A stretch of DNA of 19,062 nucleotides from CAYGZA01 sp964354135 (GCA_964354135.1 CAYGZA010000092.1:1-19062), one strand, 5' to 3'; positions 8,083-15,106 are shown, counted from the first letter of the stretch. Translations and numbers: made by a program. Notes: generated from the sequence alone by a model not told the origin.

Positions 8083-9432
8083 TCACTCCCACCGCACGAG
8101 CGTCGTGAGAGAATAGGAGAGACCCTCAAGGTCGAACTGCGCCTCGCCGAACAGGGCCACGTGGCCCTGCCGCGGCTTGGCCACCCGGCCGACCAGCCCG
8201 CCGGACTTCTCTTCCACCGGCTGCGGCCGCCATTTCGCGGGGCGGAAGTCCTTGGTCGGCGAGTGGGCGACCCACAGCCGCGCGGCGGCCGGCTTGGCGG
8301 ACGACTTCATCGCAAGCACCAACTGGCCGTCGCCGTCCGAGTGCTTCCAATCCAATTGCGGCAGGGAGCCGCCGGCGGCGGTCTGGCGGAAGAACGCCGC
8401 CAGGGTGCGGAACGCCAGCTCGCGGCCGCCGTCCAGACCGTGCCCGGCATTGGGGATCTCCAGCACGTACTTCGGACCGACCAGGTCGTACCAGTAGAAC
8501 TTCGCCGCGTCCACGACCCAATAGGGGTCGTTCGTGCCGTTGATCATCAGCTTGGGCAGGCTCAGCCTGTGGCGGTACGTGTACGGGTCCTGCATCACGC
8601 GGAGCTCGGCCTCGCGGGCGGGCTCCTCGCCGCTGTTGAAGAAGCCCTTGCGGGTGTAGTCGGCGATCTGCTCGCTGTGCCGGCCCCAGGTCTCGATCTG
8701 GTAGTCCATCTGCCGGCGGAAGTTGAGCGTGTCGATGACGATGGGGGCGGTGGCGATGATCCGCTTGTCGGCCACCGGCGCGAGCCAGCTCGTCCAGCCG
8801 CGCTTCGAGGCCCCGGTGGTGACGAAGCCCGCGACCGGGCCGTTCCACTGCGAGCGGGCGATGGCCTCCACGGCGTCCATCGCGCGGACGGCGCTCTTGA
8901 CCATCGGAAAGAGCAACGGCCAACTGCTGTCTCCGGTCTCCATGTAGCGGAGCCAGGTCTCGGTGATGAGGTCGTCTTCCTTGCGGTCGCCCAAGAGCGG
9001 CTGGTTGGGGACCTGGTGGAGCATCGCGACGCGGGCGCCGCAGAGCTCCGCCAGCTTGAACCCGGTCTTGAGACTGTCGTCGCCGGGCCTGCGGTCGTTG
9101 GCGCCGCCGGTGATGAAGAGGAGGACGTGCCGCGGGTAGCGCACGTCCTTCGGCTCGTAGACGTGCAGGACGTGCTTCCAGACGATCCCTTGCCACTTCT
9201 GGGACGTAAGATCGACGTCGTAGAGCAATCCGCCGTCGAGCTGCCGCTTGTCCTTGATCTCCCAGGCGAACTCCGGATCGGGCCGCGAGACGTAGTCGAA
9301 AAGCGCGGAGGGGACCCGCTCGCCCGCCGGCTTCTCCTCGGCCGCCCTTGCCCCGACGACGGCGACGGCAACCGCCCAAAGGGTCGCCAACCCGACCCTT
9401 GACGACCGGCGGAGCATTCTCATGGGCGCCAT
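8083..9432 (-). CDS. PhoPQ-activated pathogenicity-related (PqaA-type) exported hydrolase
   Basis: The product has 449 residues and starts at the ATG at 9432, with AGGAAACTG just upstream; in-frame ATGs at 9423 and 9417 are alternatives. A signal peptide covers about residues 1-31 (LATLWAVAVAVVGARAAEEK). The body matches the PhoPQ-activated protein family: FDYVSRPDPEFAWEI near the N-terminus, HVLLFITGGANDRRP, then TTGASKRGWTSW, INGTNDPYWVVDA and IPNAGHGLDGG. Ser209, Asp302 and His331 are placed as an alpha/beta-hydrolase triad. The Salmonella namesake is regulated by PhoP/PhoQ, but nothing here indicates that regulation. The substrate is unknown. The gene begins 21 bases after the stop of the lipoprotein gene, so the two are probably co-transcribed. 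Confidence 0.9.
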   Translation of the reverse strand: MAPMRMLRRSSRVGLATLWAVAVAVVGARAAEEKPAGERVPSALFDYVSRPDPEFAWEIKDKRQLDGGLLYDVDLTSQKWQGIVWKHVLHVYEPKDVRYPRHVLLFITGGANDRRPGDDSLKTGFKLAELCGARVAMLHQVPNQPLLGDRKEDDLITETWLRYMETGDSSWPLLFPMVKSAVRAMDAVEAIARSQWNGPVAGFVTTGASKRGWTSWLAPVADKRIIATAPIVIDTLNFRRQMDYQIETWGRHSEQIADYTRKGFFNSGEEPAREAELRVMQDPYTYRHRLSLPKLMINGTNDPYWVVDAAKFYWYDLVGPKYVLEIPNAGHGLDGGRELAFRTLAAFFRQTAAGGSLPQLDWKHSDGDGQLVLAMKSSAKPAAARLWVAHSPTKDFRPAKWRPQPVEEKSGGLVGRVAKPRQGHVALFGEAQFDLEGLSYSLTTLVRWE

Positions 9433-9453
9433 CAGTTTCCTACTTCAGGTCCT

Positions 9454-9894
9454 CTACTTCGTGGTGAGTTCGATTTTCCCCAGATCGGTCGGCTTCCCTT
9501 TCTCGACCTTGATGCGGAACGTGGACTTCTTGGGATCGTTGTAGCGGTCCTTGAGCTTGTCGGGGCCGCCGTAAGTCATAGAAAGCAGGTTCATCTCGCC
9601 CCAGAAGAACGTGATCGCGTATTCCCCTTCGGGCACGCCGTCTGCCTGCTGGTATGTGGAGATCTTGAACTTCCCGTCCTTGTCGGTGAACGCTTGCGAG
9701 TACGTGGGATGTTCGGTATCTATCCCTTGAACGGCATGGCACGTGACGGCGAGTCTCTCTACAGACTTGCCGTCCACGGAGACCTCGCCGGTGACGGGAA
9801 ACGTCTCCTTGCGGGGCTGCCCGCTGCGGCCGCAGGAACAGAGCAAAACGCAAAGGGTCAATCCCGCCATCCATCGTCTCGTTGAGGTTGACAT
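9454..9894 (-). CDS. small lipoprotein with transthyretin/carboxypeptidase-regulatory-like fold
   Basis: I chose the ATG at 9894 (GAGG 8 bases upstream) over an upstream start at 9987, which would add an Arg-rich leader across a strong hairpin. The 146-residue protein starts MSTSTRRWMAGLTLCVLLCSC; Cys21 (or Cys19) is a likely lipidation site, so export and anchoring to a membrane are expected. The mature part is a beta-rich single domain: FPVTGEVSVDGKSVERLAV, FTDKDGKFKISTY and DGVPEGEYAITFFW follow the pattern of the transthyretin-like / carboxypeptidase-regulatory domain. In planctomycetes such lipoproteins commonly follow DUF1559 genes, as here (118 bases after the DUF1559 stop). Its partner or ligand is unknown. 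Confidence 0.8.
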   Translation of the reverse strand: MSTSTRRWMAGLTLCVLLCSCGRSGQPRKETFPVTGEVSVDGKSVERLAVTCHAVQGIDTEHPTYSQAFTDKDGKFKISTYQQADGVPEGEYAITFFWGEMNLLSMTYGGPDKLKDRYNDPKKSTFRIKVEKGKPTDLGKIELTTK

Positions 9895-9938
9895 CCTATA
9901 CCTCGCATCCTGGTCAACAGAACCTGCTGGATCGTTCT

Positions 9939-9965
9939 CCCGGCGCACCCCGCGGGCGCGCCGGG
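9939..9965 (-). other. intercistronic GC-rich hairpin between DUF1559 and lipoprotein genes
   Basis: The arms CCCGGCGC (9939-9946) and GCGCCGGG (9958-9965) are perfectly complementary over 8 bp with an 11-base loop. No T-tract follows on the minus strand, so it is not a standard intrinsic terminator. In the transcript it would lie after the DUF1559 stop codon and 45 bases before the lipoprotein start. It could stabilise the upstream mRNA segment or attenuate read-through. That role is inference. Confidence 0.6.
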
Positions 9966-10012
9966 CCCGACTTACGCGCGAGACCAACCGGCAAGCGAAG
10001 GCGGGAGCCGTC

Positions 10013-11056
10013 TTACTGCCAAGAGAAGAGTTCGCCCTTCTCGCGCGTGATCATCCCCGCCATCACATACGGCACGACGTTCTGGGCGACAAACCTCACG
10101 GAGCCGTCGCACATGGCGAACTGGCAGCCGTTGGGATGGAACCCGTAGAAGCCATCTCCGCGAACGCTGCTGCAGTTGATGGGGCACGGTCCGCCGTCAG
10201 GTCCGGGAGTGCCATCGAATAGCGCGCCCCGCATCCAATGCTCGCCGTTCAAGAAGTCGCCCCAGCCGCCGCCATTGACGCCGTGATACACCCCGCCCAT
10301 GAAGTCGCGCGGAACCGCTTTTCCCGCCCACCACATGTCCGGGCCCCCGACGCGCTCGCCGAGCATGAACGTCTTGGTCGTGCCGTCCCGAACGCTGGCC
10401 AGCAGGCTGTTCTTGTTGCCGAACCCCCCAGCGACCGGCTGGATCGCCCCGTGGCGGTCTCCCCCGGAACCGCCGTAGGCGGCGTACGCTATGTTCGAGA
10501 AATTTCCGCGGACGCCCGTGGTGATGCAGTAATCCGAAGCCGCCGCTTTCCAGGTTATGGTCAGGGGAGGAACGCCGCCGCCGGCCGACCCGGCCGGCAT
10601 CGCGCCATCGTAAATCCTCTCCGTTCCCATTGTGGAAGGACAGATGAAGGCGGGCAACGGCGTCGAGATCAAGACAACGTTCTTGGCTGCCACGACGGGA
10701 TTGAACCCGAGGGCGCCCGCTTCGTTGATCGCCGGGACCCTGCTGTCGTACTGGTTATAGATCGCCTCCCCTTCGATATAGGGCAGGACCCGCGTCCCCC
10801 ACGTTTGGAGGTTCAGATTCCTCAGGTCGATCATGTAGGCAAAGGGAAACGTCTTGTGGGTTTGCTCGTAGTTCAGCATTCCGATGGCGAGCTGCCTCAA
10901 GTTGTTCGCGCACTGCGCCCGGCGCGCCGCCTCGCGAGCCGCCTGAACCGCGGGCAGCAACAGGGCAATCAAGATGCCGATGATGGCAATCACCACCAGC
11001 AATTCGACCAACGTGAAACCGCGTCTGCGGCGCCGACCCACTGCACATGTGCACAT
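10013..11056 (-). CDS. DUF1559 family protein with type IV prepilin-like N-terminus
   Basis: The ATG at 11056 has GGAGAT 6-7 bases upstream and puts a classic prepilin leader at the front: MCTCAVGRRRRRG followed by FTLVELLVVIAIIGILIA. Cleavage is expected between Gly13 and Phe14, with N-methylation, by a prepilin peptidase. The 347-residue product shows DUF1559 marks: LLPAVQAAREAARRAQC, NNLRQLAIGMLNYEQTH, and the C-terminal H-x9-DG motif (FHPNGCQFAMCDGSVRFV). These proteins are strongly expanded in planctomycetes; they are thought to be envelope pseudopilin-like proteins, with no established role. It is the first gene of the likely operon with the lipoprotein and PqaA-like genes. Confidence 0.95.
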   Translation of the reverse strand: MCTCAVGRRRRRGFTLVELLVVIAIIGILIALLLPAVQAAREAARRAQCANNLRQLAIGMLNYEQTHKTFPFAYMIDLRNLNLQTWGTRVLPYIEGEAIYNQYDSRVPAINEAGALGFNPVVAAKNVVLISTPLPAFICPSTMGTERIYDGAMPAGSAGGGVPPLTITWKAAASDYCITTGVRGNFSNIAYAAYGGSGGDRHGAIQPVAGGFGNKNSLLASVRDGTTKTFMLGERVGGPDMWWAGKAVPRDFMGGVYHGVNGGGWGDFLNGEHWMRGALFDGTPGPDGGPCPINCSSVRGDGFYGFHPNGCQFAMCDGSVRFVAQNVVPYVMAGMITREKGELFSWQ

Positions 11057-11274
11057 GACGTGATCTCCTGTGTCAGCATGAACCAGAATGGGAAAAGACC
11101 GGGGATACGGTAATCGCAACCGGTGACTACCAAAACCAGCCGACAAAAAACGCAATCACCCCGGTTCTCGAGCCGGATCGGTACGAAACACCGAAGTGTG
11201 CGGCCTCCAAGACAATAGCCTACTCCCACGCCCAGGGTGACTACGCCCTGAAGGGTGCAACCACCACTATTGCC
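11057..11274 (-). promoter_or_regulatory. long 5' leader of the DUF1559 operon
   Basis: If transcription starts near 11274, the mRNA has an untranslated leader of about 218 nt. It contains a small stem (CAGGG at 11233-11237 pairing with CCCTG at 11246-11250) and a CCGG/CCGG pairing at 11161-11176. I could not match it to a known riboswitch consensus, including the c-di-GMP class I that I specifically looked for. It ends in the GGAGAT ribosome-binding site. No credible small gene was seen in it. Confidence 0.35.
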
Positions 11275-11280
11275 AGTCTA

Positions 11281-11309
11281 ACTAGAATCGAGGCTGCCCG
11301 CAAAGTCAA
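11281..11309 (-). promoter_or_regulatory. promoter of the DUF1559-lipoprotein-PqaA operon
   Basis: On the minus strand TTGACT (11309-11304, five of six) and TCTAGT (11286-11281, four of six) are separated by exactly 17 bases. This is one of the better sigma70-type matches in the window. It lies about 225 bases upstream of the DUF1559 start. Confidence 0.55.
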
Positions 11310-12048
11310 GCGCGGAAGCGCAAAAAAGGAATGCGGAAGGAGCCTCCGCCGCAGCAAGCGTTTCCCGGCTGCGGATGAGGGGAAAGCACCGCCTCCTCGG
11401 GCTCTCGCTACGATGGGGGGTGCAACAGGAAAGGCCGCCGGAAAGATGCCCAGACTTGAGGGTGCCGTACTATGATCTTCCGGGTGCAAAGGGGGCGAAA
11501 TCGGGAAGGGCCAAGCTCCCGCCAAACCGAGCAACAGCGCCGGGCTCGCGGTCCCAAGTGCGGCTCGGCAGGAGCCTCGCCCTCCCGGCGCCGGCCCGCG
11601 AATCGTAATGCACCGACCCGCGGCTATAATGGCATTGTCGGGGGCGCAGTAATCCTCCGTGGACATGCCGGACAAGGCCGGGAGGGCGAGGCTCCTGCCG
11701 AGCCGGAAGCATCTCCTGCGGAAGCGCGGCTCGGCGGGAGCCTCGCCCTCCCCAGGTGCATATCCACGTCCAAAGCTGCGCCGCCAATCTCCTGCAAATC
11801 GCTTCATTATCGGCATTATCGCATGCGTGACTCAACGAGGTTCCCGGTTGCGTGAAGACGCGGGCTTCTTTGGGTTACACTCGTCAAGAGGAATTGTGTT
11901 TCTTTCCCATGTCATGCAGTTCGGGTATCGGAGAAACAGACCCGCTCCCGGCTGGCGGAAGCGGGCGTCGCACTGAAGGAGGCGTACTAAAGTAGCCGGA
12001 GACGGAGCGTCAACGGGCCGCGGGCCTGAGAAACCGGCGCCAACAACT
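11310..12048. other. long stretch without a credible gene
   Basis: About 740 bases (nearly 1 kb with the leader before it) hold no reading frame I can support. The open frames here on both strands translate the palindromic repeats at 11562-11752 into low-complexity Gly/Ala/Pro/Arg/Ser peptide and have no domain or good start. Also present are an imperfect hairpin (CCCGCTCC at 11941-11948 with GGAAGCGGG at 11957-11965, one bulge) and an AAGGAGG at 11976-11982 with no start codon at a usable distance. It may be a decayed gene region or a landing site for repeats. Confidence 0.55.
11562..11752. repeat. cluster of three GEAPAEP-type palindromic repeat arms
   Basis: Arm 1 (11562-11589) and arm 2 (11677-11704) are a perfect 28-bp inverted repeat. 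Arm 3 (11728-11752) is a 25-bp copy in arm 1 orientation with one base change (A to G in the GGCAGGAG part, giving GGCGGGAG). Arms 2 and 3 alone form a hairpin of about 25 bp around a 23-base loop, and that is probably the basic mobile unit; arm 1 is an extra half. The arms begin GGCTCGGC and continue GGAGCCTCGCCCTCCC. In one frame of the opposite strand they translate as GEAPAEP. I know such elements from planctomycete genomes by recollection only. Confidence 0.88.
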
Positions 12049-12408
12049 GTGCGCGCCCGCGCAGGTGCTGAGCGTACCGCGCCGAAACGCGCGTGTCGGA
12101 AGTGTGGCAGGGCGATCGAGGCGGCCGACAAGTTCTGCCCACACTGCGGGAATCGCCAAGATCCTGGTGACGCCTGGTACTATCATCCGGTTTGGATCCT
12201 TGTGTTGGCCTTCGTCGCGCTTGGGCCCCTTGCCCTCTTCCTGGTCTGGAAGTCCCCCAAGATGGGCCGAACGTGGAAGATCCTTATGGCGGTATTGATC
12301 CTCGCGTATACAGGGTATTGCGGTTACTTCGCCTATCAGTTGATGTCGATTGAGTTAAGGCAACTGAATGAGCTTGGCGACATGATGCGGCAGCTTGAAT
12401 CCCGCTGA
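12049..12408 (+). CDS. small zinc-ribbon protein with two transmembrane helices
   Basis: The only sensible start is a GTG at 12049, giving 119 residues; it lacks a clear Shine-Dalgarno sequence, and the frame stays open upstream to 11977, so the start is uncertain. Cys16, Cys19, Cys30 and Cys33 (CRKCG and CPHCG) form a double-CxxC zinc ribbon. A short linker leads to two hydrophobic helices, residues ~48-67 and ~76-98, separated by a basic WKSPKMGRTWK turn. The tail (ELRQLNELGDMMRQLESR) is amphipathic. Zinc-ribbon plus membrane-hairpin proteins are common in bacteria with no assigned role. Both ends would be cytoplasmic by the positive-inside rule. No operon partner is evident; the next gene starts 160 bases on and has its own promoter. 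Confidence 0.7.
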   Translation: MRARAGAERTAPKRACRKCGRAIEAADKFCPHCGNRQDPGDAWYYHPVWILVLAFVALGPLALFLVWKSPKMGRTWKILMAVLILAYTGYCGYFAYQLMSIELRQLNELGDMMRQLESR

Positions 12409-12452
12409 GAGCATGGGACAGACCTTCAACTCTAATGCCGTGATCCGCCGTA

Positions 12453-12490
12453 GCGGCATCTTGCCGCGCAAGGGTGCGGATCTTGCCGCC
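12453..12490. repeat. short hairpin and partial direct repeat
   Basis: GCGGCA (12453-12458) and TGCCGC (12462-12467) form a perfect 6-bp stem with a TCT loop. A related copy, GCGGATCTTGCCGC, follows at 12476-12489. There is no T-tract, so it is not a typical terminator. It lies between the zinc-ribbon and mutarotase genes, just upstream of the mutarotase promoter. Confidence 0.45.
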
Positions 12491-12506
12491 GTCGCCGCCG
12501 CCTCGC

Positions 12507-12536
12507 TTGGCAAGAGGGGACGTTCGGAGGTAGAAT
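12507..12536 (+). promoter_or_regulatory. promoter of the RbsD/FucU gene
   Basis: TTGGCA (12507-12512, five of six) and TAGAAT (12531-12536, five of six) are 18 bases apart. Transcription near 12543 would leave a leader of about 26 nt carrying AGGAGA at 12555-12560, the ribosome-binding site for the ATG at 12569. Confidence 0.55.
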
Positions 12537-12568
12537 GGATGGACTTGGCCGGCTAGGAGAACCGTGAC

Positions 12569-12985
12569 ATGCTGCGACAGCGACTCATTCATCCTGACAT
12601 TCTCGGCGCCTTGGCGGGCGCCGGACACGGATCGAAGATCCTGATCTGCGATGGCAATTACCCCGCCAGTACTGTACTGGGGCAGAACGCCTCGCTCGTG
12701 TATCTGAACCTGGCGCCTGGAAAGCCCACGGTAACGGAAGTGCTGGGCATCCTGTTGACAGCCATCAAGGTTGAGGAAGCCTGCGTAATGGATCCAGACA
12801 CGGGACGGGAACCGCAGGTTTTTCAGGAATTCCGCAGCTTGCTGCCTGATGTCGCCCTTACCACATACAGCCGCTTCGAGTTCTATGAAGAAGCCGCCGG
12901 ACCCGATACGTGCCTTCAGATCGTGACGGGCGACCAACGACTCTACGCGAGTCTTCTTGTCACCGTTGGCGTGATGGCGCCTTGA
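12569..12985 (+). CDS. RbsD/FucU family sugar mutarotase (pyranase)
   Basis: This 138-residue protein is the usual length for the RbsD/FucU family. The N-terminus reads LIHPDILGALAGAGHGSKILICDGNYP; His20 and Asp28 occupy the family's conserved active-site positions. The middle (EVLGILLTAIKVEEACVM) and the SRFEFYEEA segment near residue 108 also fit. The family interconverts ring forms or anomers of sugars such as ribose or fucose in the cytoplasm and assembles as rings. The GNYP turn and overall pattern look more FucU-like than RbsD-like, but I would not name the sugar. It has no signal peptide, a good promoter and Shine-Dalgarno sequence, and no sugar transporter or kinase beside it. Confidence 0.9.
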   Translation: MLRQRLIHPDILGALAGAGHGSKILICDGNYPASTVLGQNASLVYLNLAPGKPTVTEVLGILLTAIKVEEACVMDPDTGREPQVFQEFRSLLPDVALTTYSRFEFYEEAAGPDTCLQIVTGDQRLYASLLVTVGVMAP

Positions 12986-13310
12986 CATTCGCCGAGTAAT
13001 CGCAGATTTAAGAGTATTATGCGCCGCCAGATGCGTCTGGAGGCACGGTCGTAGCCTGTTGCGTTTACTCTTTGTGCTCTTGAAGTTGCGTGGGCGCGAA
13101 AAGGGACTCAAGAGATGGGTTATTCCTTGACATGATATGGGGTACGTGCTAGAATGAAAGGACAGGGATAGACGCGCAAAGCACACTTGAAATCTCGATG
13201 TCGCTGCTGTGGTGTTCTTGCCGACGCGAGGGGAGATTTCCCTTTTCGGATCGCGTGGACGGGAATCCAGCAAATCCAACCGTTTCTGTTGTCTATTGGA
13301 GGTGGATCGC
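12986..13310 (+). other. 325-base intergenic stretch: hairpin, promoter and leader
   Basis: This stretch holds no gene that I can support. It contains a small perfect hairpin (CCAGA at 13027-13031, TCTGG at 13036-13040, TGCG loop) shortly after the mutarotase stop, without a T-tract. It also contains the promoter at 13127-13155 and a leader of about 150 nt for the 592-residue protein. The base composition looks less GC-rich than the flanking genes. Confidence 0.5.
13127..13155 (+). promoter_or_regulatory. near-consensus sigma70 promoter of the bitopic coiled-coil protein
   Basis: A perfect -35 TTGACA (13127-13132), a 17-base spacer and a -10 TAGAAT (13150-13155, five of six) make this the best promoter in the window. 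Transcription near 13162 would give a leader of about 150 nt to the ATG at 13311. Strong expression of the gene is a reasonable inference. Confidence 0.72.
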
Positions 13311-15089
13311 ATGGCCAACGAGAAAGATCGCAACGGCTCTGGGAACGCTGACAAATCGAAACCGAAAGAGGAGGAGAGTAATTTGGGAAACCTTCCTCCC
13401 CTGAGCGATTTCGATTCTGAGAGTTTGCAGCCCGATATGCCGTTGCCACCGCTTGCATCTGCCGGTTCGGATGCCGGGAAGGGCGTATCCGGCGGGCTGC
13501 CGCCGCTCAGCGACCTTTCCGTCGAGACGCCCGTGCCTACAGGCGGGAACGTGAAGGCTTCGCCGGTGGGCTTTGAAATGGGGCCGACGGATTTCGAGTC
13601 GCCGGCTTTCGACACCCCTGCGCCCAAGGCGCGCCAAAGCAAAGGCTTCCAAGATCCGGCCGCGGATAGTGACTTCTCCCCTGAAACACCGGAGATCGGT
13701 CCCGGGCCGGATTCCGACATGGACACGCCCATGTTCGATAGTGCCTTCGGCGGCGCTGCGGGAGGAGGCTTCACGCCGGCATTCGATACGCCCGCCCCAA
13801 CCCAAGCTATGGAAACACCGATGTTCGGCGGAGAGCGTCCGCCGCGTGGCGGCGCTGCCGTCGCCCCAGAGCAGCCCGGGTTCGATGAGGGCGCTTTTGG
13901 GCCGGGCGGGGCCTTTGAACCCGGCGGCACGCCTGCGCCCGATTTCTCACCGGACACGGGCCTGGGGGCCGCAAAACAACCCCCGCTCTCGCCGGAACCC
14001 GAGAAGAAGAAGAAACCGTTGGGCGCGGGCGCAGGCAAGGGCCCGCTCACGACCGTCCTTGCTGCCGTGATCTGCCTGGTAGTGGGCATTGCGGCGGGAC
14101 CCTTTGTCAGCACGAAGTTAACATTCATCCCGAACCCGTTGAGATCTCAATTGGACAGCAAGCAAACTGATCTCGATGCCATGACGAGGCAGAGGGATGA
14201 TGCACGTAAGGCAAGTGAAGGAAGCGGCGGTGCGCCCGTAAGTCCTAAAACGGTCGAGAAGCTTATCCAGCAGCAGAATGATCTAAACGCTCAGATCAAG
14301 CAGCTTGAGGGCGACCGGCAGGCGCGTCAGGCCGACTTGGACAAGACTACAAGCCAGGTCGAACAGGTTCGCGGCGACCTCGAGGCAAAGAACGAGGAGT
14401 TCGTGAAAACCCAGGACGCCTTCGAGGATCTGCAGAACCAGACGGCGATCGTTCAGGCGCGCCAGATGGGATTGGCGGCAGAGGTCGAGCGATTGAAGGG
14501 GCTGGTGGGCACGCTCGAGGCAGCCAGCGAGCGCAGCAAAGAGACGACGGACGCGTTGCGAGCCAGCGTTGACCGGCTGCTGGTCGAGGTCAAGGAAGGC
14601 ATCCCACTTACGCCGGAGAAGTATTCGCGCGAGGCGCGCATCGCGGCGGCGGAGGAGCTGAAAGCGAAGGTGGACGCGGCTAAGTGGGTCACTCCGGATC
14701 TGCTCGACGCCTACACGACGCAGTATCTGAAAGAGCTCGACATCGCGTCTTTGACCGCGTACTTCTTCGCGCGGATTCCCGTAACGAACCGGATCGGCAT
14801 CAAGGAGACCAAGTGGGCCGAGTGCCTCATGAAAGGCGACTGGGCCGTCTATTACCGCACGCTGGACGGCAAGAATATCGGCAGCTACGAAAACACCGCG
14901 CAACCCGGACAAACGCCGGAATACGCCTTCCGTGAAACGCTCCCATCGGATATTCAGAAACACATCGATCAGGAGATCGTGGCGTCACGGGGCCCGAATG
15001 CCGAATCTGATCTGAAGGCGCTCGCCGAGAAGCAGGACATCATGAAAGGCGACACCTCATCATTCCAGCGGGTGTTTAGTTCTCTCTGA
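13311..15089 (+). CDS. bitopic membrane protein: disordered motif-repeat tail, one TM helix, coiled coil, unknown C-terminal domain
   Basis: The ATG at 13311 follows GGAGGTGGATCGC; the upstream in-frame ATG at 13209 is less likely. The product has 592 residues. Residues 1-243 are Pro/Gly/Asp-rich, predicted disordered, with recurring short motifs: LPPLSDFDSES and LPPLSDLSVET; PAFDTPAPKA and PAFDTPAPTQ; MDTPMFDS and METPMFGG. A KKKK patch precedes a single hydrophobic helix (~247-268), so the tail is probably cytoplasmic. Residues ~280-450 are Gln/Glu/Lys/Arg-rich coiled coil (LIQQQNDLNAQIKQLEGDRQ). Residues ~455-592 look folded (TAYFFARIPVTNRIG, GDWAVYYRTLDGKNIG). I do not recognise the family. 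The layout suggests an envelope scaffold or tether with repeated docking motifs. A good intrinsic terminator follows. Confidence 0.82.
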   Translation: MANEKDRNGSGNADKSKPKEEESNLGNLPPLSDFDSESLQPDMPLPPLASAGSDAGKGVSGGLPPLSDLSVETPVPTGGNVKASPVGFEMGPTDFESPAFDTPAPKARQSKGFQDPAADSDFSPETPEIGPGPDSDMDTPMFDSAFGGAAGGGFTPAFDTPAPTQAMETPMFGGERPPRGGAAVAPEQPGFDEGAFGPGGAFEPGGTPAPDFSPDTGLGAAKQPPLSPEPEKKKKPLGAGAGKGPLTTVLAAVICLVVGIAAGPFVSTKLTFIPNPLRSQLDSKQTDLDAMTRQRDDARKASEGSGGAPVSPKTVEKLIQQQNDLNAQIKQLEGDRQARQADLDKTTSQVEQVRGDLEAKNEEFVKTQDAFEDLQNQTAIVQARQMGLAAEVERLKGLVGTLEAASERSKETTDALRASVDRLLVEVKEGIPLTPEKYSREARIAAAEELKAKVDAAKWVTPDLLDAYTTQYLKELDIASLTAYFFARIPVTNRIGIKETKWAECLMKGDWAVYYRTLDGKNIGSYENTAQPGQTPEYAFRETLPSDIQKHIDQEIVASRGPNAESDLKALAEKQDIMKGDTSSFQRVFSSL

Positions 15090-15106
15090 CGGTGGTGAGT
15101 TCCAGC

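Noticed and set aside
11625..11630. Perfect TATAAT between repeat arms
   Set aside because: No -35-like element at 16-18 bases upstream and no gene with a matching start downstream; likely chance.
11241..11816. Minus-strand open frame with GEAPAEP-like peptide
   Set aside because: It is created by the palindromic repeats at 11562-11752 and crosses the DUF1559 promoter region; no start signal or domain.
11941..11965. Imperfect hairpin considered as a tRNA or small RNA
   Set aside because: No cloverleaf, no conserved T-arm sequence, no T-tract and no promoter; only a single bulged stem.
12284..14128. Long minus-strand open frame across three plus-strand genes
   Set aside because: It runs through the mutarotase gene, the promoter at 13127 and the bitopic protein; its Pro/Gly/Ser-rich part is just the complement of the disordered tail.
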